From assembly GCF_001723605.1 (NCBI RefSeq), contig NZ_CP017111.1, positions 2,790,001 to 2,854,000 of the forward strand: DNA of 64,000 nucleotides. The letters run 5' to 3'. This DNA is from Sulfurospirillum halorespirans DSM 13726 (lineage in GTDB: Bacteria > Campylobacterota > Campylobacteria > Campylobacterales > Sulfurospirillaceae). Under the pieces are notes generated by a model, which ran no database searches, had not been told where the DNA came from, and was given only the letters and a program-made list of their open reading frames with translations. Numbering within the stretch: the first letter of the stretch is position 1; the number at the start of each line of letters is the position of its first letter. The position numbers and the translations under genes are program-made. This document shows, piece after piece, positions 16,505-24,692 of this stretch.

Positions 16505-17819
16505 TATTTCAATTATTAAACTTATCTCCTTTTTTTTTATTTTGGCACTTGTCGTTATTAATATCTCTTTTACCATTGAATACAACAGGCAAATTAAAGA
16601 CTTAAACTACTTTACCTTTCAACGTTTTATGATGGGAATGCGCACCATTGGAGAAGAGCCTCAAAATAAAGATGATCTGCTTGCAGAGCTTGGGATTAAA
16701 TTAAGCGATACTCCAAAAAATGAGATCCGCACAAACGGCAAAAAACTTCTTGAAGATTCGTATTGCGATATGATTTTGTATCACAATACACTCTATTTTG
16801 TCCCACGAGATCCCCCTCCTCCTAAAAAGTCTATGGTTAAAATCATGCTATTAGCAGGCATTGCTCCAAAGTCTGATGAAGAAGTGATTTCAATGGATGA
16901 TAGGCCCGCTCTTGAAAATCTAGAAAACTTTTCACTCAATCGTTTATGGATTTTATGGGGAACCATGAATGTCGTAACCGTGATCTTTTTTATTATTGTC
17001 TTACGCAAGCTATTACGACTCCGTAATTTAAAAAGTGCTATTCGCGCATTTGGTGATCAAACCACCTTTCAAGAAATTCCCGTAGATAGCAAAGATGAAT
17101 TGGGAGAAATTGCGGCTGAATTTAATTTTGCTATGAAAAAAATTCACCTCTTGAAAGAATCTCGAACGCTCTTTTTGCGCAATATTTTACATGAGCTTAG
17201 AACACCTGTTATGAAAGGAAAAATCCTCGCAAGCATTATTAAAGATGACGAGTTTAAAGGACAGCTTAGGCAGATCTTTATTCGACAAGAGGTGCTTTTA
17301 GGCGAAATGGTCAAAGTTGAAAAATTGGCTTCGAATGAATGGATATTATCAACCAAAGAGTACCGCTTGGTGGATATTTTAGACCATGCAATTGACCTTC
17401 TTTTGATACACGATACAAAGCGCATCTGTATTAATGCCGAAGATACGACACCTATTCTTATGGCTGATTTTGAGCTTTTAGCCACGGCTATTAAAAACTT
17501 ACTTGATAATGCACTCAAATATTCTAAAAATGACGTTATTGTTGATATATGTCCCGATCATATTAGTATCTGCAGTGATGGTGAAAAAATTCCTGAACAA
17601 CGCTTAGATTTTACACGAGCATTTAACCGTGATATAGAAAGTACCAGTATTGGTTTGGGGCTTGGACTTTATATCGCCAACAGTATTATTTTAAAACACT
17701 CATTTGATCTTCTTTATCATCATGAAAATGGGAAAAACTATTTTCGCATCTTTTTTCAGCCTATCTCGCATAAGCCATACGAAGAAATTTCAGATGTACC
17801 TGAAAATCTTATACATTAA
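16497..17819 (+). CDS. ArsS-like sensor histidine kinase
   Basis: A 440-residue inner-membrane kinase. The first membrane segment is near residues 8-26 and the second near 147-168, with a periplasmic sensor domain of about 120 residues between them. A linker follows, then the H-box ILHELRTPVMKGKI near 232, an N-box NLLDNALKYSKN near 340 and a short G-box GLGLGLYIANSII. The D-box region is reduced (ISICSDGEKIPE), as in ArsS-type kinases. It is co-transcribed with the regulator just upstream. The signal is unknown. Confidence 0.88.
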   Translation: MRNISIIKLISFFFILALVVINISFTIEYNRQIKDLNYFTFQRFMMGMRTIGEEPQNKDDLLAELGIKLSDTPKNEIRTNGKKLLEDSYCDMILYHNTLYFVPRDPPPPKKSMVKIMLLAGIAPKSDEEVISMDDRPALENLENFSLNRLWILWGTMNVVTVIFFIIVLRKLLRLRNLKSAIRAFGDQTTFQEIPVDSKDELGEIAAEFNFAMKKIHLLKESRTLFLRNILHELRTPVMKGKILASIIKDDEFKGQLRQIFIRQEVLLGEMVKVEKLASNEWILSTKEYRLVDILDHAIDLLLIHDTKRICINAEDTTPILMADFELLATAIKNLLDNALKYSKNDVIVDICPDHISICSDGEKIPEQRLDFTRAFNRDIESTSIGLGLGLYIANSIILKHSFDLLYHHENGKNYFRIFFQPISHKPYEEISDVPENLIH

Positions 17820-17836
17820 TATCATTTGGAAACACT

Positions 17837-18331
17837 ATGCAAAAAATCTATCTTGCAGGGCCTGAAGTTTTTTTACCCAATGCTTTAGAAATCGGTACTG
17901 CACATAAACTCCTTTGTAAGAAATACGGCTTTGAGGGTCTTTTCCCACTTGATAATTCCATTACAGGAAATAATCCCAAAGAGATAGCCGAAGCAATTCG
18001 GCAGGCGAATCAGAGGATGATCTGTGCGTGCGATACCGTCATCGCCAATCTTTCTCCGTTTAGAGGGCCAGAGCCTGATAGTGGGACGGTTTGGGAAGTG
18101 GGTTTTGCTGAGGGACTTGGTAAAAACATTGTGGCTTATTCGACGGATCTGCGCACGCTCAAAGAAAAAACGCAATCCATTCTTGATTTAGGGGATTCTA
18201 ATTGCGATGCTTTGGGTATGGCGATTGAAGATTTTGGACTCACCCACAATCTGATGTTTTCGCATACCGTGGTTGCTGAGAACTTTGAAGCATGCCTGCA
18301 ATACCTTCAAATAAAGATTAATACAATCTAA
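17837..18331 (+). CDS. Nucleoside 2-deoxyribosyltransferase
   Basis: A 164-residue protein that moves deoxyribose between bases or hydrolyses deoxynucleoside monophosphates. It has the family's start IYLAGPEVFLPNA, the NPKEIAEAIRQAN segment, a cytidine-deaminase-like VIANLSPFRGPEPDSGT near 70-86, and the nucleophile region TVWEVGFAEGLGK with Glu near 89. It starts 17 bases after the kinase stop, so it may be read from the same transcript, but there is no obvious functional link. Probably purine salvage. Confidence 0.88.
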   Translation: MQKIYLAGPEVFLPNALEIGTAHKLLCKKYGFEGLFPLDNSITGNNPKEIAEAIRQANQRMICACDTVIANLSPFRGPEPDSGTVWEVGFAEGLGKNIVAYSTDLRTLKEKTQSILDLGDSNCDALGMAIEDFGLTHNLMFSHTVVAENFEACLQYLQIKINTI

Positions 18332-18380
18332 AAAATATAGTTAATTTAGCCATTGTCTTTGTTGTTAAAGCTTACTGGAA

Positions 18381-18419
18381 TAGAGTAACCAAAGAGATAA
18401 TTATTATCTTTTAACTCTA
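18381..18419 (+). promoter_or_regulatory. Nested palindrome in the aldehyde dehydrogenase leader
   Basis: A perfect palindrome AGATAAT-T-ATTATCT (18395-18409) sits inside outer arms TAGAGT (18381-18386) and ACTCTA (18414-18419). It ends a few bases before the Shine-Dalgarno AAGAAAGG. It could be an operator or a leader RNA stem. Confidence 0.5.
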
Positions 18420-18436
18420 TCAAGAAAGGTGCAAAA

Positions 18437-19933
18437 ATGGCATATTCTAGACCTACGTACAAACCGCGTTATGAAAACTTTATTGGTGGCGAATGGGTTC
18501 CACCTCTTAATGGTGAATATTTTGACAACCTCTCACCCGTTGATGGTGAACTTTTAACGAAAATCCCACGCTCTTCAGAAGCGGATGTTGATGCAGCCGT
18601 TGCTGCGGGTGTTAAAGCATTTGAAACATACAGACACACTTCGGTCATCGAGCGAAGTACCCTTTTAAATAAAATTGCCGACAAAATTGAAGCCAACCTC
18701 GAAGCACTCGCTATTGCTGAGACGCTTGATAACGGTAAAGCCGTTCGCGAAACATTAGCGGCGGATGTTCCTTTAGTGATCGATCATTTTAGATACTTTG
18801 CTTCGGTTATTCGTGGCGAAGCAGGAACCGTGGCAGATCTTGATGAAAATACGATTTCTCAAGAGATTCACGAACCTTTGGGTGTTGTAGCGCAAATCAT
18901 TCCATGGAACTTTCCTCTCTTGATGGCAGCATGGAAGATCGCTCCTGCAATTGCTGCTGGAAACTGCGTTGTTTTAAAACCAGCGAGTGCAACCCCAATG
19001 TCAATCCTCCTATTAATGGAAACTATCCAAGATGTGTTACCAAAAGGCGTGGTCAATATCATTAACGGTGCAGGTGGAAAAATCGGTAAACACCTCTCGA
19101 CCCATCCTGACATCAAAAAAGTAGGCTTTACAGGTGAGACGACGACCGGTCAGCTCATCATGCAGTATGCAACCGAAAACATTATCCCTTCTACGCTCGA
19201 ACTCGGTGGTAAATCGCCTAACGTCTTCTTTGAATCCATTATGGCAAAAGACGATGAATTTTTTGACAAAGCGATCGAAGGACTGGTACTCTTTGCCTTT
19301 AACAGTGGCGAAGTCTGCACATGCCCTTCACGTGCGCTTATTCAAGAGTCCATCTATGAGCCGTTTATGAAACGTGTTTTAGAGCGCGTTAAAGCGATTA
19401 CCCAAGAAAATCCTCTTGATCCAACGACCAAAATGGGAGCACAAGCTTCGGTCAATCAAAAAGAGAAAATCTTAGACTACATTCGCATCGGTAAAGAAGA
19501 AGGGGCAGAGTGCCTCATTGGTGGCGAAGAGTACAAAAACAAAACCTTCCCAAAAGGCAATTACATCCAACCGACTATCTTCAAAGGTCACAATAAAATG
19601 CGCATCTTCCAAGAAGAAATTTTTGGACCCGTTCTTTGTGTAACAACGTTCAAAGATGAAGCCGAAGCGCTTGCCATTGCCAATGACACGATTTATGGTT
19701 TAGGCTCTGGTGTTTGGTCAAGAGACGCGCATCAACTCCACAGCATGTCACGGGGCATTGAAGCCGGACGTGTGTGGGTAAACTGCTACCATCTCTACCC
19801 ATCACATGCCTCTTTTGGTGGCTATAAAAAATCAGGTATCGGTCGTGAAACACACATGATGATGCTTAATGCTTATAGACACACCAAAAATATCTTGACG
19901 TCTTACAATAAAAATAAACTTGGATTTTTCTAG
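18437..19933 (+). CDS. NAD-dependent aldehyde dehydrogenase (AldB/ExaC/AcoD type)
   Basis: A 498-residue enzyme oxidising acetaldehyde or similar short aldehydes to acids. Motifs in order: IIPWNFPLLMAAWKIAPAI near 152, KPASATPMS with the NAD-site Lys, GFTGETTTGQ (glycine loop), LELGGKSPNV with the general-base Glu near 255, and the nucleophile in NSGEVCTCPSR near 290. EEIFGPVL and the C-terminal GGYKKSGIGRE follow. The double-cysteine VCTCPSR and a downstream DUF779 gene are typical of the AldB/ExaC group. The ATG has AAAGGTG upstream. Confidence 0.92.
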   Translation: MAYSRPTYKPRYENFIGGEWVPPLNGEYFDNLSPVDGELLTKIPRSSEADVDAAVAAGVKAFETYRHTSVIERSTLLNKIADKIEANLEALAIAETLDNGKAVRETLAADVPLVIDHFRYFASVIRGEAGTVADLDENTISQEIHEPLGVVAQIIPWNFPLLMAAWKIAPAIAAGNCVVLKPASATPMSILLLMETIQDVLPKGVVNIINGAGGKIGKHLSTHPDIKKVGFTGETTTGQLIMQYATENIIPSTLELGGKSPNVFFESIMAKDDEFFDKAIEGLVLFAFNSGEVCTCPSRALIQESIYEPFMKRVLERVKAITQENPLDPTTKMGAQASVNQKEKILDYIRIGKEEGAECLIGGEEYKNKTFPKGNYIQPTIFKGHNKMRIFQEEIFGPVLCVTTFKDEAEALAIANDTIYGLGSGVWSRDAHQLHSMSRGIEAGRVWVNCYHLYPSHASFGGYKKSGIGRETHMMMLNAYRHTKNILTSYNKNKLGFF

Positions 19934-19944
19934 ACTGCACTAAC

Positions 19945-19976
19945 GCATGGGCATCAAAGCCCATGCACCTTTTTTT
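19945..19976 (+). terminator. Strong intrinsic terminator between aldehyde dehydrogenase and DUF779 genes
   Basis: GCATGGGC-ATCAAA-GCCCATGC is followed after ACC by seven T. It lies between two genes that normally travel together, so it probably reduces rather than abolishes transcription of the downstream gene. Confidence 0.85.
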
Positions 19977-19989
19977 GAAAGGAGCTCAA

Positions 19990-20367
19990 ATGAGCATCCA
20001 TCGTCTGAGTGCGACAGCTGAAGCGCTTAAAGTCATCGAAATGCTTAAAAAAGAGTACGGCGAACTTGTTTTCAATCAAAGTGGTGGCTGTTGCGATGGC
20101 ACGGCACCGATGTGTTATGAAAAAAAAGATTTTCACGTTCCTTCGCGTAATGTCAAAATGGGTGAAGTCGGTGGCTGTGAGTTTTTCATCGACAAAGATC
20201 AATTTGAATACTTTCGTTACTCTCAAATCGTCTTAGATGTTAAAGAAGAAAAAGCCGCGTTTGGCAACTCTTTTTCATTGGAAATAGATGAAGGGTATCA
20301 GTTTATCACACGTTCGCGTATTTTTAGCGATGAAGAAAACAAGCTCTTGAGAGAACAGGAGAAGTGA
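19990..20367 (+). CDS. DUF779 protein, usual partner of aldehyde dehydrogenase
   Basis: A 125-residue protein of unknown activity. DUF779 members are nearly always found beside AldB/ExaC-type aldehyde dehydrogenases, as here. Visible features are the Cys-rich FNQSGGCCDGTAPMCY near residue 32 and GGCEFFIDKDQFEYFRYSQIVLDV, which resemble a small metal- or thiol-dependent domain. I chose the ATG at 19990 because GAAAGGAG lies upstream; an upstream ATG in frame falls inside the terminator. Confidence 0.85.
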   Translation: MSIHRLSATAEALKVIEMLKKEYGELVFNQSGGCCDGTAPMCYEKKDFHVPSRNVKMGEVGGCEFFIDKDQFEYFRYSQIVLDVKEEKAAFGNSFSLEIDEGYQFITRSRIFSDEENKLLREQEK

Positions 20368-20386
20368 AATTCACTTCTCCACTTTT

Positions 20387-20821
20387 TTAGAGCTTCTCTT
20401 TGAAATCAATGGTAGTAACATTGAGATTATCAAGCGTAATAACCGTTAATCGATCCTCTTTTTTAGGAAAATATGCCACATCTTTTTCATTTTCCAAAAG
20501 CCCTATGGCATAAGGATATTTCTTAAACTTTGGCATCATGAACATACTCATCACCAAGCTTGGAACAGCCGTTGCATCCATAAGATAAAGCGCACTGTTT
20601 TCGCTTAAGTAATTGGGATTAGCCTCTAAAAAAGCTTTCATCACATCGCCTTGGGATTTGGTGTAAGCGATGATAATCTGCTTGGTTTGCGGTGTAACGC
20701 TCATTGTTTTTTCAAACTGATCTTTAATCGCAGGCGCTTGAATAGGCGAGCCCTCTTTCAAGGTGTCAGCAAAGAGTCCGAAAGGCAGAATGAACGCAAT
20801 GAGGAGTAGAAGTTTTTTCAT
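20387..20821 (-). CDS. Periplasmic protein of unknown function
   Basis: 144 residues with a clear signal peptide MKKLLLLIAFILPFGLFA. The mature part begins GSPIQAPAIKDQFEKTM, which recalls thioredoxin-fold proteins of the YtfJ/TlpA kind, and SENSALYLMDATAVPSLVMSMF resembles a cis-proline strand. There is no CXXC pair, so no thiol redox activity is expected. I cannot assign a role. It converges on the DUF779 gene with a gap of 19 bases. Confidence 0.6.
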   Translation of the reverse strand: MKKLLLLIAFILPFGLFADTLKEGSPIQAPAIKDQFEKTMSVTPQTKQIIIAYTKSQGDVMKAFLEANPNYLSENSALYLMDATAVPSLVMSMFMMPKFKKYPYAIGLLENEKDVAYFPKKEDRLTVITLDNLNVTTIDFKEKL

Positions 20822-20971
20822 AGAATTCCTTTATTGATAATTATTCTCTGATTGTATCTTTTCAAAGTAAATAGCAGATTAACAAAAATTGATCAATCTT
20901 CTCAGTAAAGTTTGAAAAAAGCATGCTATACTTTATTCACATTAGACGCTTAACATGTAAAAGGAATTTCC

Positions 20972-21886
20972 ATGAAAATTGCTGTGATTACCCCTCTTTT
21001 TTCGCGCTCGCTTGAGCTGATGAACGAGCTTGCATTTCATTTCCCAGAGGTCAAACACAATGCCGACAACACGCTTAAAACCAAGGAAGATATGATCGCT
21101 TTTTTACACGATGTTGATGGGGCAATCGTTGGACGTGAAGAGATAGACGATGAAATCCTAAGTGCGTGTCCAAAACTCAAAATCCTCTCACGTTACGGTG
21201 TTGGACTGGACAATCTTGACCTTGACGCGATGAAAAAGAGAAATGTAAAACTGGGTTGGAGTGGCGGAACAAACAGCAATTCGGTCGCCGAAATCACGCT
21301 TTCGTTGATGCTCTCGCTCATTCGCAATCTGCACATTGCAACGACCCTTTTAAAACAGCACACGTGGAAAGTCAATGGCGGAAGTGAACTCAGTGGCAAA
21401 ACGATCGGTCTTTTTGGCTTTGGCAACATCGCTAAGCGTCTGGTTGAGCTTTTGAGCCCTTTTCACTGCAAAATTCTTGTCTGCAACCGTACGCATGATG
21501 AAGCTGAAGCTCAAAAGTATGGCATCACGTTTGCAACGAAAGAGCGCATTTTAGAAGAAGCGGACATCATCTCCATTCATCTGCCACTCACGCCTACGAG
21601 TCAAAACCTCTTCTCAACCGAAGCATTTAAAACGATGAAAAAAAGTGCGTTTATCATCAACACGGCGCGCGGTGGCATTATTGATGAAGAGGCACTCAAA
21701 GTGGCGCTCAAAAGTGGTGAAATCGCAGGAGCAGGACTGGAAGCATTTGAGGTAGAGCCTACGCAAAACTGGGAGCTGATCGACCTTCCAAACCTTGTCT
21801 GCACACCGCATCTTGGGGGAAATTCTAAAGAGAGCATTTTAGCGATGGGCTACGCCTGCATCGATCATCTCAAGAATATGAAATAA
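20972..21886 (+). CDS. D-2-hydroxyacid dehydrogenase (SerA-like)
   Basis: A 304-residue NAD-dependent dehydrogenase of the phosphoglycerate dehydrogenase family. It shows LSRYGVGLDNLDL, a Rossmann loop GKTIGLFGFGNIAKRL near residue 137, SIHLPLTPTSQNLF, INTARGGIIDEEAL with the catalytic Arg near 226, Glu in FEVEPTQN, and the catalytic His in CTPHLGGNSKES. It lacks the regulatory ACT domain of true SerA, so it may use another hydroxyacid. ATG after AAAAGGAATTTCC. Confidence 0.85.
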   Translation: MKIAVITPLFSRSLELMNELAFHFPEVKHNADNTLKTKEDMIAFLHDVDGAIVGREEIDDEILSACPKLKILSRYGVGLDNLDLDAMKKRNVKLGWSGGTNSNSVAEITLSLMLSLIRNLHIATTLLKQHTWKVNGGSELSGKTIGLFGFGNIAKRLVELLSPFHCKILVCNRTHDEAEAQKYGITFATKERILEEADIISIHLPLTPTSQNLFSTEAFKTMKKSAFIINTARGGIIDEEALKVALKSGEIAGAGLEAFEVEPTQNWELIDLPNLVCTPHLGGNSKESILAMGYACIDHLKNMK

Positions 21887-21947
21887 GTTATCAGAATTTT
21901 ATTCTTTTTAGGTACAATAAAACCGATTTTGTGTTAGTAGGGAAGAA

Positions 21948-23204
21948 ATGGAAGAGTCATTCAGTCACGCCGAAAAAATAATTGATCAATTTTTAACAGA
22001 GTTCGATCCAAATCGTTACCTCTTTTTGGATGTGCTTTACCGTTTTGAAGAAGAGGATCTTGAGCCGATTATCTCTGCGCTTTCCCATTGTAAGCTCCCC
22101 AAGCGTTATGCTTCGTATATCGATGTTTTACACGAAAAATTTGCCAACAAAGTCGATCTGAATGCCTCGGATCTTTTTATCTGCACAGATGATGAAATCT
22201 ACATCAAACGTTATTTTCAAGTTGAGATACCCGAAAACAGTGCAGATCGTAGAGCGTGCGGCATTCCAAATGAAACGCTTGCTGGCTATAAAAAGCAGTA
22301 TTTTCCGAACAATGAATACAAAGAGCGTTTATTGACCCTGCTCCCTTTTGCCATCAACAGTACCCTCAACGTCAAGAAAATCAACCCGATGGAGTTTAAA
22401 ACACTCTTCATTCCAACCTTCGTCAACCTAGCAGACATCGTGATCATCGAATCAACGGAGATAGAAGATTTGCGAAGCATTCGTGGGCTGAGTTTTTTTA
22501 TTTTGCGCGAAATATTTGAAGATTTGATGCTTCTCGTCGCTGAAGATATTTTGTTGCACTTTTCCAACCAAGAGAAAAAGGCGATCGATTTTCTAAGTCA
22601 CTTTGGTATTCACGAAACCATCGATGCGAAGGGAAACCGTTACAAGCCAAATCCTATCTTAGATGAGAGCAAACGGGCTTGGAATATGACGACGATTCGC
22701 TCCACGATGATTCAATTTAAAAAGTCCAAACAGACACTTTACGATAGACGCAACGATATTGCCATTATCAAGAAAAAACTCGACCAACTCCATAGCGAAT
22801 CCAAAGAGATCAGCCAACAGATCAAAAAAGAGCATCTTGGGCTCAAAGATGTCGAAGAAAAAGCCGATCAAACGCGCACAACGCTTGAAAGACTTGAAAC
22901 AAACGATGCCAAAGAGGTGAAGTTTTTAGAAGATGGCGAGGAGAAAAATTTTGATCGCAGAAGTTTAATGGCACAACTTTACCGAAAAGAAGACTCGATT
23001 TTAAACCAAAGAACACGTCACCAAAAAGCACTCAAAGAGCTCGACCTAGCCCTTGCCAATAAGCAAAAAGAGATCTACGTCTGGGAACGACGCTTTGGTG
23101 AAACCGAAAAATCGCTTGTCATCCTCGAATCCCAAGGACACCCTATTGATGGGCAATACGAGCGCATTCGAAGAGCGCTTGCTAAAACGCTCTCGCAAAG
23201 GTAA
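21948..23204 (+). CDS. Large coiled-coil protein of unknown function
   Basis: 418 residues, no signal peptide or membrane segment. The first 230 residues look globular (FDPNRYLFLDVLYRFEEED, LTLLPFAINSTLNVKKINP). From about 250 on it is a long charged coiled coil (IIKKKLDQLHSESKEISQQ, RTTLERLETNDAKEVKFL), ending KTLSQR. I do not recognise the family. Its arrangement of globular head plus coiled coil resembles structural or tethering proteins, but that is only a shape argument. It has its own Shine-Dalgarno AGGGAAGAA. Confidence 0.6.
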   Translation: MEESFSHAEKIIDQFLTEFDPNRYLFLDVLYRFEEEDLEPIISALSHCKLPKRYASYIDVLHEKFANKVDLNASDLFICTDDEIYIKRYFQVEIPENSADRRACGIPNETLAGYKKQYFPNNEYKERLLTLLPFAINSTLNVKKINPMEFKTLFIPTFVNLADIVIIESTEIEDLRSIRGLSFFILREIFEDLMLLVAEDILLHFSNQEKKAIDFLSHFGIHETIDAKGNRYKPNPILDESKRAWNMTTIRSTMIQFKKSKQTLYDRRNDIAIIKKKLDQLHSESKEISQQIKKEHLGLKDVEEKADQTRTTLERLETNDAKEVKFLEDGEEKNFDRRSLMAQLYRKEDSILNQRTRHQKALKELDLALANKQKEIYVWERRFGETEKSLVILESQGHPIDGQYERIRRALAKTLSQR

Positions 23205-23208
23205 TACG

Positions 23209-23430
23209 CTAAGCCGATAGCTTTTGTTTGATCTTCTCAAAAGTCTCTTCGTCGATCTCACCACGGGCAAAACGCTTTCGGGCTATCTCCAACGCTTCGT
23301 CTTCTTTCTCATGATGATGGCAAGACGATTTGCCCCCTCGCATCATCATAAAGAGCACTAAAATCACCATCGGAAATATAATCATCCACGGCATAAAAAA
23401 CCCATGCCCCATCCATTCATATCCATACAT
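23209..23430 (-). CDS. Small membrane protein with SHOCT domain
   Basis: 73 residues: one membrane helix (FFMPWMIIFPMVILVLFMMM), a Cys-His patch CHHHE, then a C-terminal SHOCT-type motif ALEIARKRFARGEIDEETFEKIKQKL. Such proteins are common and poorly understood; the SHOCT helix pair probably mediates oligomer or membrane contact. The gene is divergent from the metal sensor, and the His/Cys patch beside a nickel gene is suggestive only. Confidence 0.75.
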   Translation of the reverse strand: MYGYEWMGHGFFMPWMIIFPMVILVLFMMMRGGKSSCHHHEKEDEALEIARKRFARGEIDEETFEKIKQKLSA

Positions 23431-23524
23431 TTTGACTCCTTTGCATCAAGTTACCCTATTGTAATCCTTTTGTGTGAACAACGTGTTAACTCTTTCAATT
23501 TTCTCAAAGTGTCATTAAACTATA

Positions 23525-23550
23525 ATATCCTACCCCATAGGATAGGATAT
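23525..23550 (+). promoter_or_regulatory. Operator of the CsoR/RcnR-type sensor
   Basis: A perfect dyad ATATCCTA-N10-TAGGATAT with C/G-rich centre (CCCCATAGGA), the kind of site bound by CsoR/RcnR proteins. It ends three bases before the sensor's ATG and covers its Shine-Dalgarno. Confidence 0.75.
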
Positions 23551-23553
23551 ATC

Positions 23554-23823
23554 ATGTCGCAACATCTTTCACACGAAGATATACTCAAACGCCTCAAACG
23601 AGCCGATGGACACCTTAAAAGCATCATGACGATGATCGAGAACGAACGTAACTGCGCTGAGATAGCCCAACAACTTCATGCCGTAGAAAAAGCCATCGCC
23701 AATGCTAAAAAATTACTCATCCATGACCACATCGACCATTGTCTCGATAGTGCCGCAAAAGATGGCACACTCAGTTCCGACGATGTTATCAAAGAGTTTA
23801 AACAAATAACCAAATACTTATAA
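23554..23823 (+). CDS. CsoR/RcnR-family metal-sensing repressor, probably nickel/cobalt
   Basis: An 89-residue all-helical repressor that releases DNA on metal binding. The metal ligands appear as Cys in ERNCAEIAQQLHAVEKA and the HIDHC pair (His and Cys four apart), plus an N-terminal His. That C-H-C set is shared by copper CsoR and nickel InrS, whereas E. coli RcnR has His at the last position. The downstream RcnA-like exporter favours nickel/cobalt. I chose this ATG because it follows the operator and matches family length; a longer frame upstream starts within the divergent gene. Confidence 0.85.
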   Translation: MSQHLSHEDILKRLKRADGHLKSIMTMIENERNCAEIAQQLHAVEKAIANAKKLLIHDHIDHCLDSAAKDGTLSSDDVIKEFKQITKYL

Positions 23824-23834
23824 CAAGGCAACAC

Positions 23835-24671
23835 ATGACAGACATCGCCTCAATCATTCAAAGCAGTTCAGGCAATGCGTGGCTCTTTCTTCCCAGTGCC
23901 ATTCTTCTTGGCGCACTGCATGGACTAGAGCCAGGGCACTCTAAAACGATGATGGCGGCATTCATCATCGCGATTAAAGGAACGGTCAAACAGTCTATTA
24001 TGCTAGGTATTGCAGCGACACTTTCGCATACTGCAGTGGTTTGGGCTATTGCACTTTTGGGTATGAGTTTTGGTTCTCGCTTTGCAACAGAAGCAGTCGA
24101 GCCGTATCTTGAAGTTGTTTCGGGTTGTATTATGGTAGGCATCGCACTGTGGACACTCTGGCAAACACGTAAAAATGAGCGTGCCTGCTTTAGCTCTCAT
24201 GAGCATGACGACTATCATCATTCGCATGACCACGACCACGAAGAGCATCATCACCACAGCAAAGAAGAGATCATTTTTGAAGAGCTTGGAAGTTGCAATG
24301 ACCCGCATGAACTCGCACATGCCAAAGATATCAAAAAGCGCTTTTCAAACAAAGAGGTGACCAACTGGCAGATATTACTCTTCGGGCTAACAGGCGGTCT
24401 TATCCCCTGCCCTGCATCGATTACGGTGCTTCTCATCTGTTTACAACTCAAACAGTTTACGCTCGGTGTTGCGCTTGTGTTAGCTTTTAGTGTTGGATTA
24501 GCGCTTACATTGGTGTTATCGGGCGTGATTGCAGCTCTTAGCATGCGCCATCTCTCACAAAAATGGAATGGCTTTGGGGAGATTGCTAAAAAAGCACCTT
24601 ATGTTTCAAGTGGGCTTATTTTGCTTGTTGGCTTGTATATCGGCTATCAGGGATTACGCCATCTTCTCTAA
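23835..24671 (+). CDS. rcnA: RcnA-type nickel/cobalt exporter
   Basis: A 278-residue inner-membrane efflux protein with about six helices. The N-terminal motif LLGALHGLEPGHSKTMMAAF holds the conserved HGxxPGHxK of the NiCoT/RcnA family. A cytoplasmic His-rich loop (HDHDHEEHHHH, about residues 118-140) is typical of RcnA. LTGGLIPCPASITVLLI in the second half is also family-specific. It starts 11 bases after the sensor gene, so both are under the same operator. Confidence 0.88.
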   Translation: MTDIASIIQSSSGNAWLFLPSAILLGALHGLEPGHSKTMMAAFIIAIKGTVKQSIMLGIAATLSHTAVVWAIALLGMSFGSRFATEAVEPYLEVVSGCIMVGIALWTLWQTRKNERACFSSHEHDDYHHSHDHDHEEHHHHSKEEIIFEELGSCNDPHELAHAKDIKKRFSNKEVTNWQILLFGLTGGLIPCPASITVLLICLQLKQFTLGVALVLAFSVGLALTLVLSGVIAALSMRHLSQKWNGFGEIAKKAPYVSSGLILLVGLYIGYQGLRHLL

Positions 24672-24692
24672 GTGATCTTTACATGTAAATGT

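Noticed and set aside
20952-20961. TAACATGTAA before the hydroxyacid dehydrogenase as another palindrome copy
   Set aside because: It has one mismatch; I kept the count to exact copies. GCATGTAA at 36313 and ACATTTAA near 26829 were left out for the same reason.
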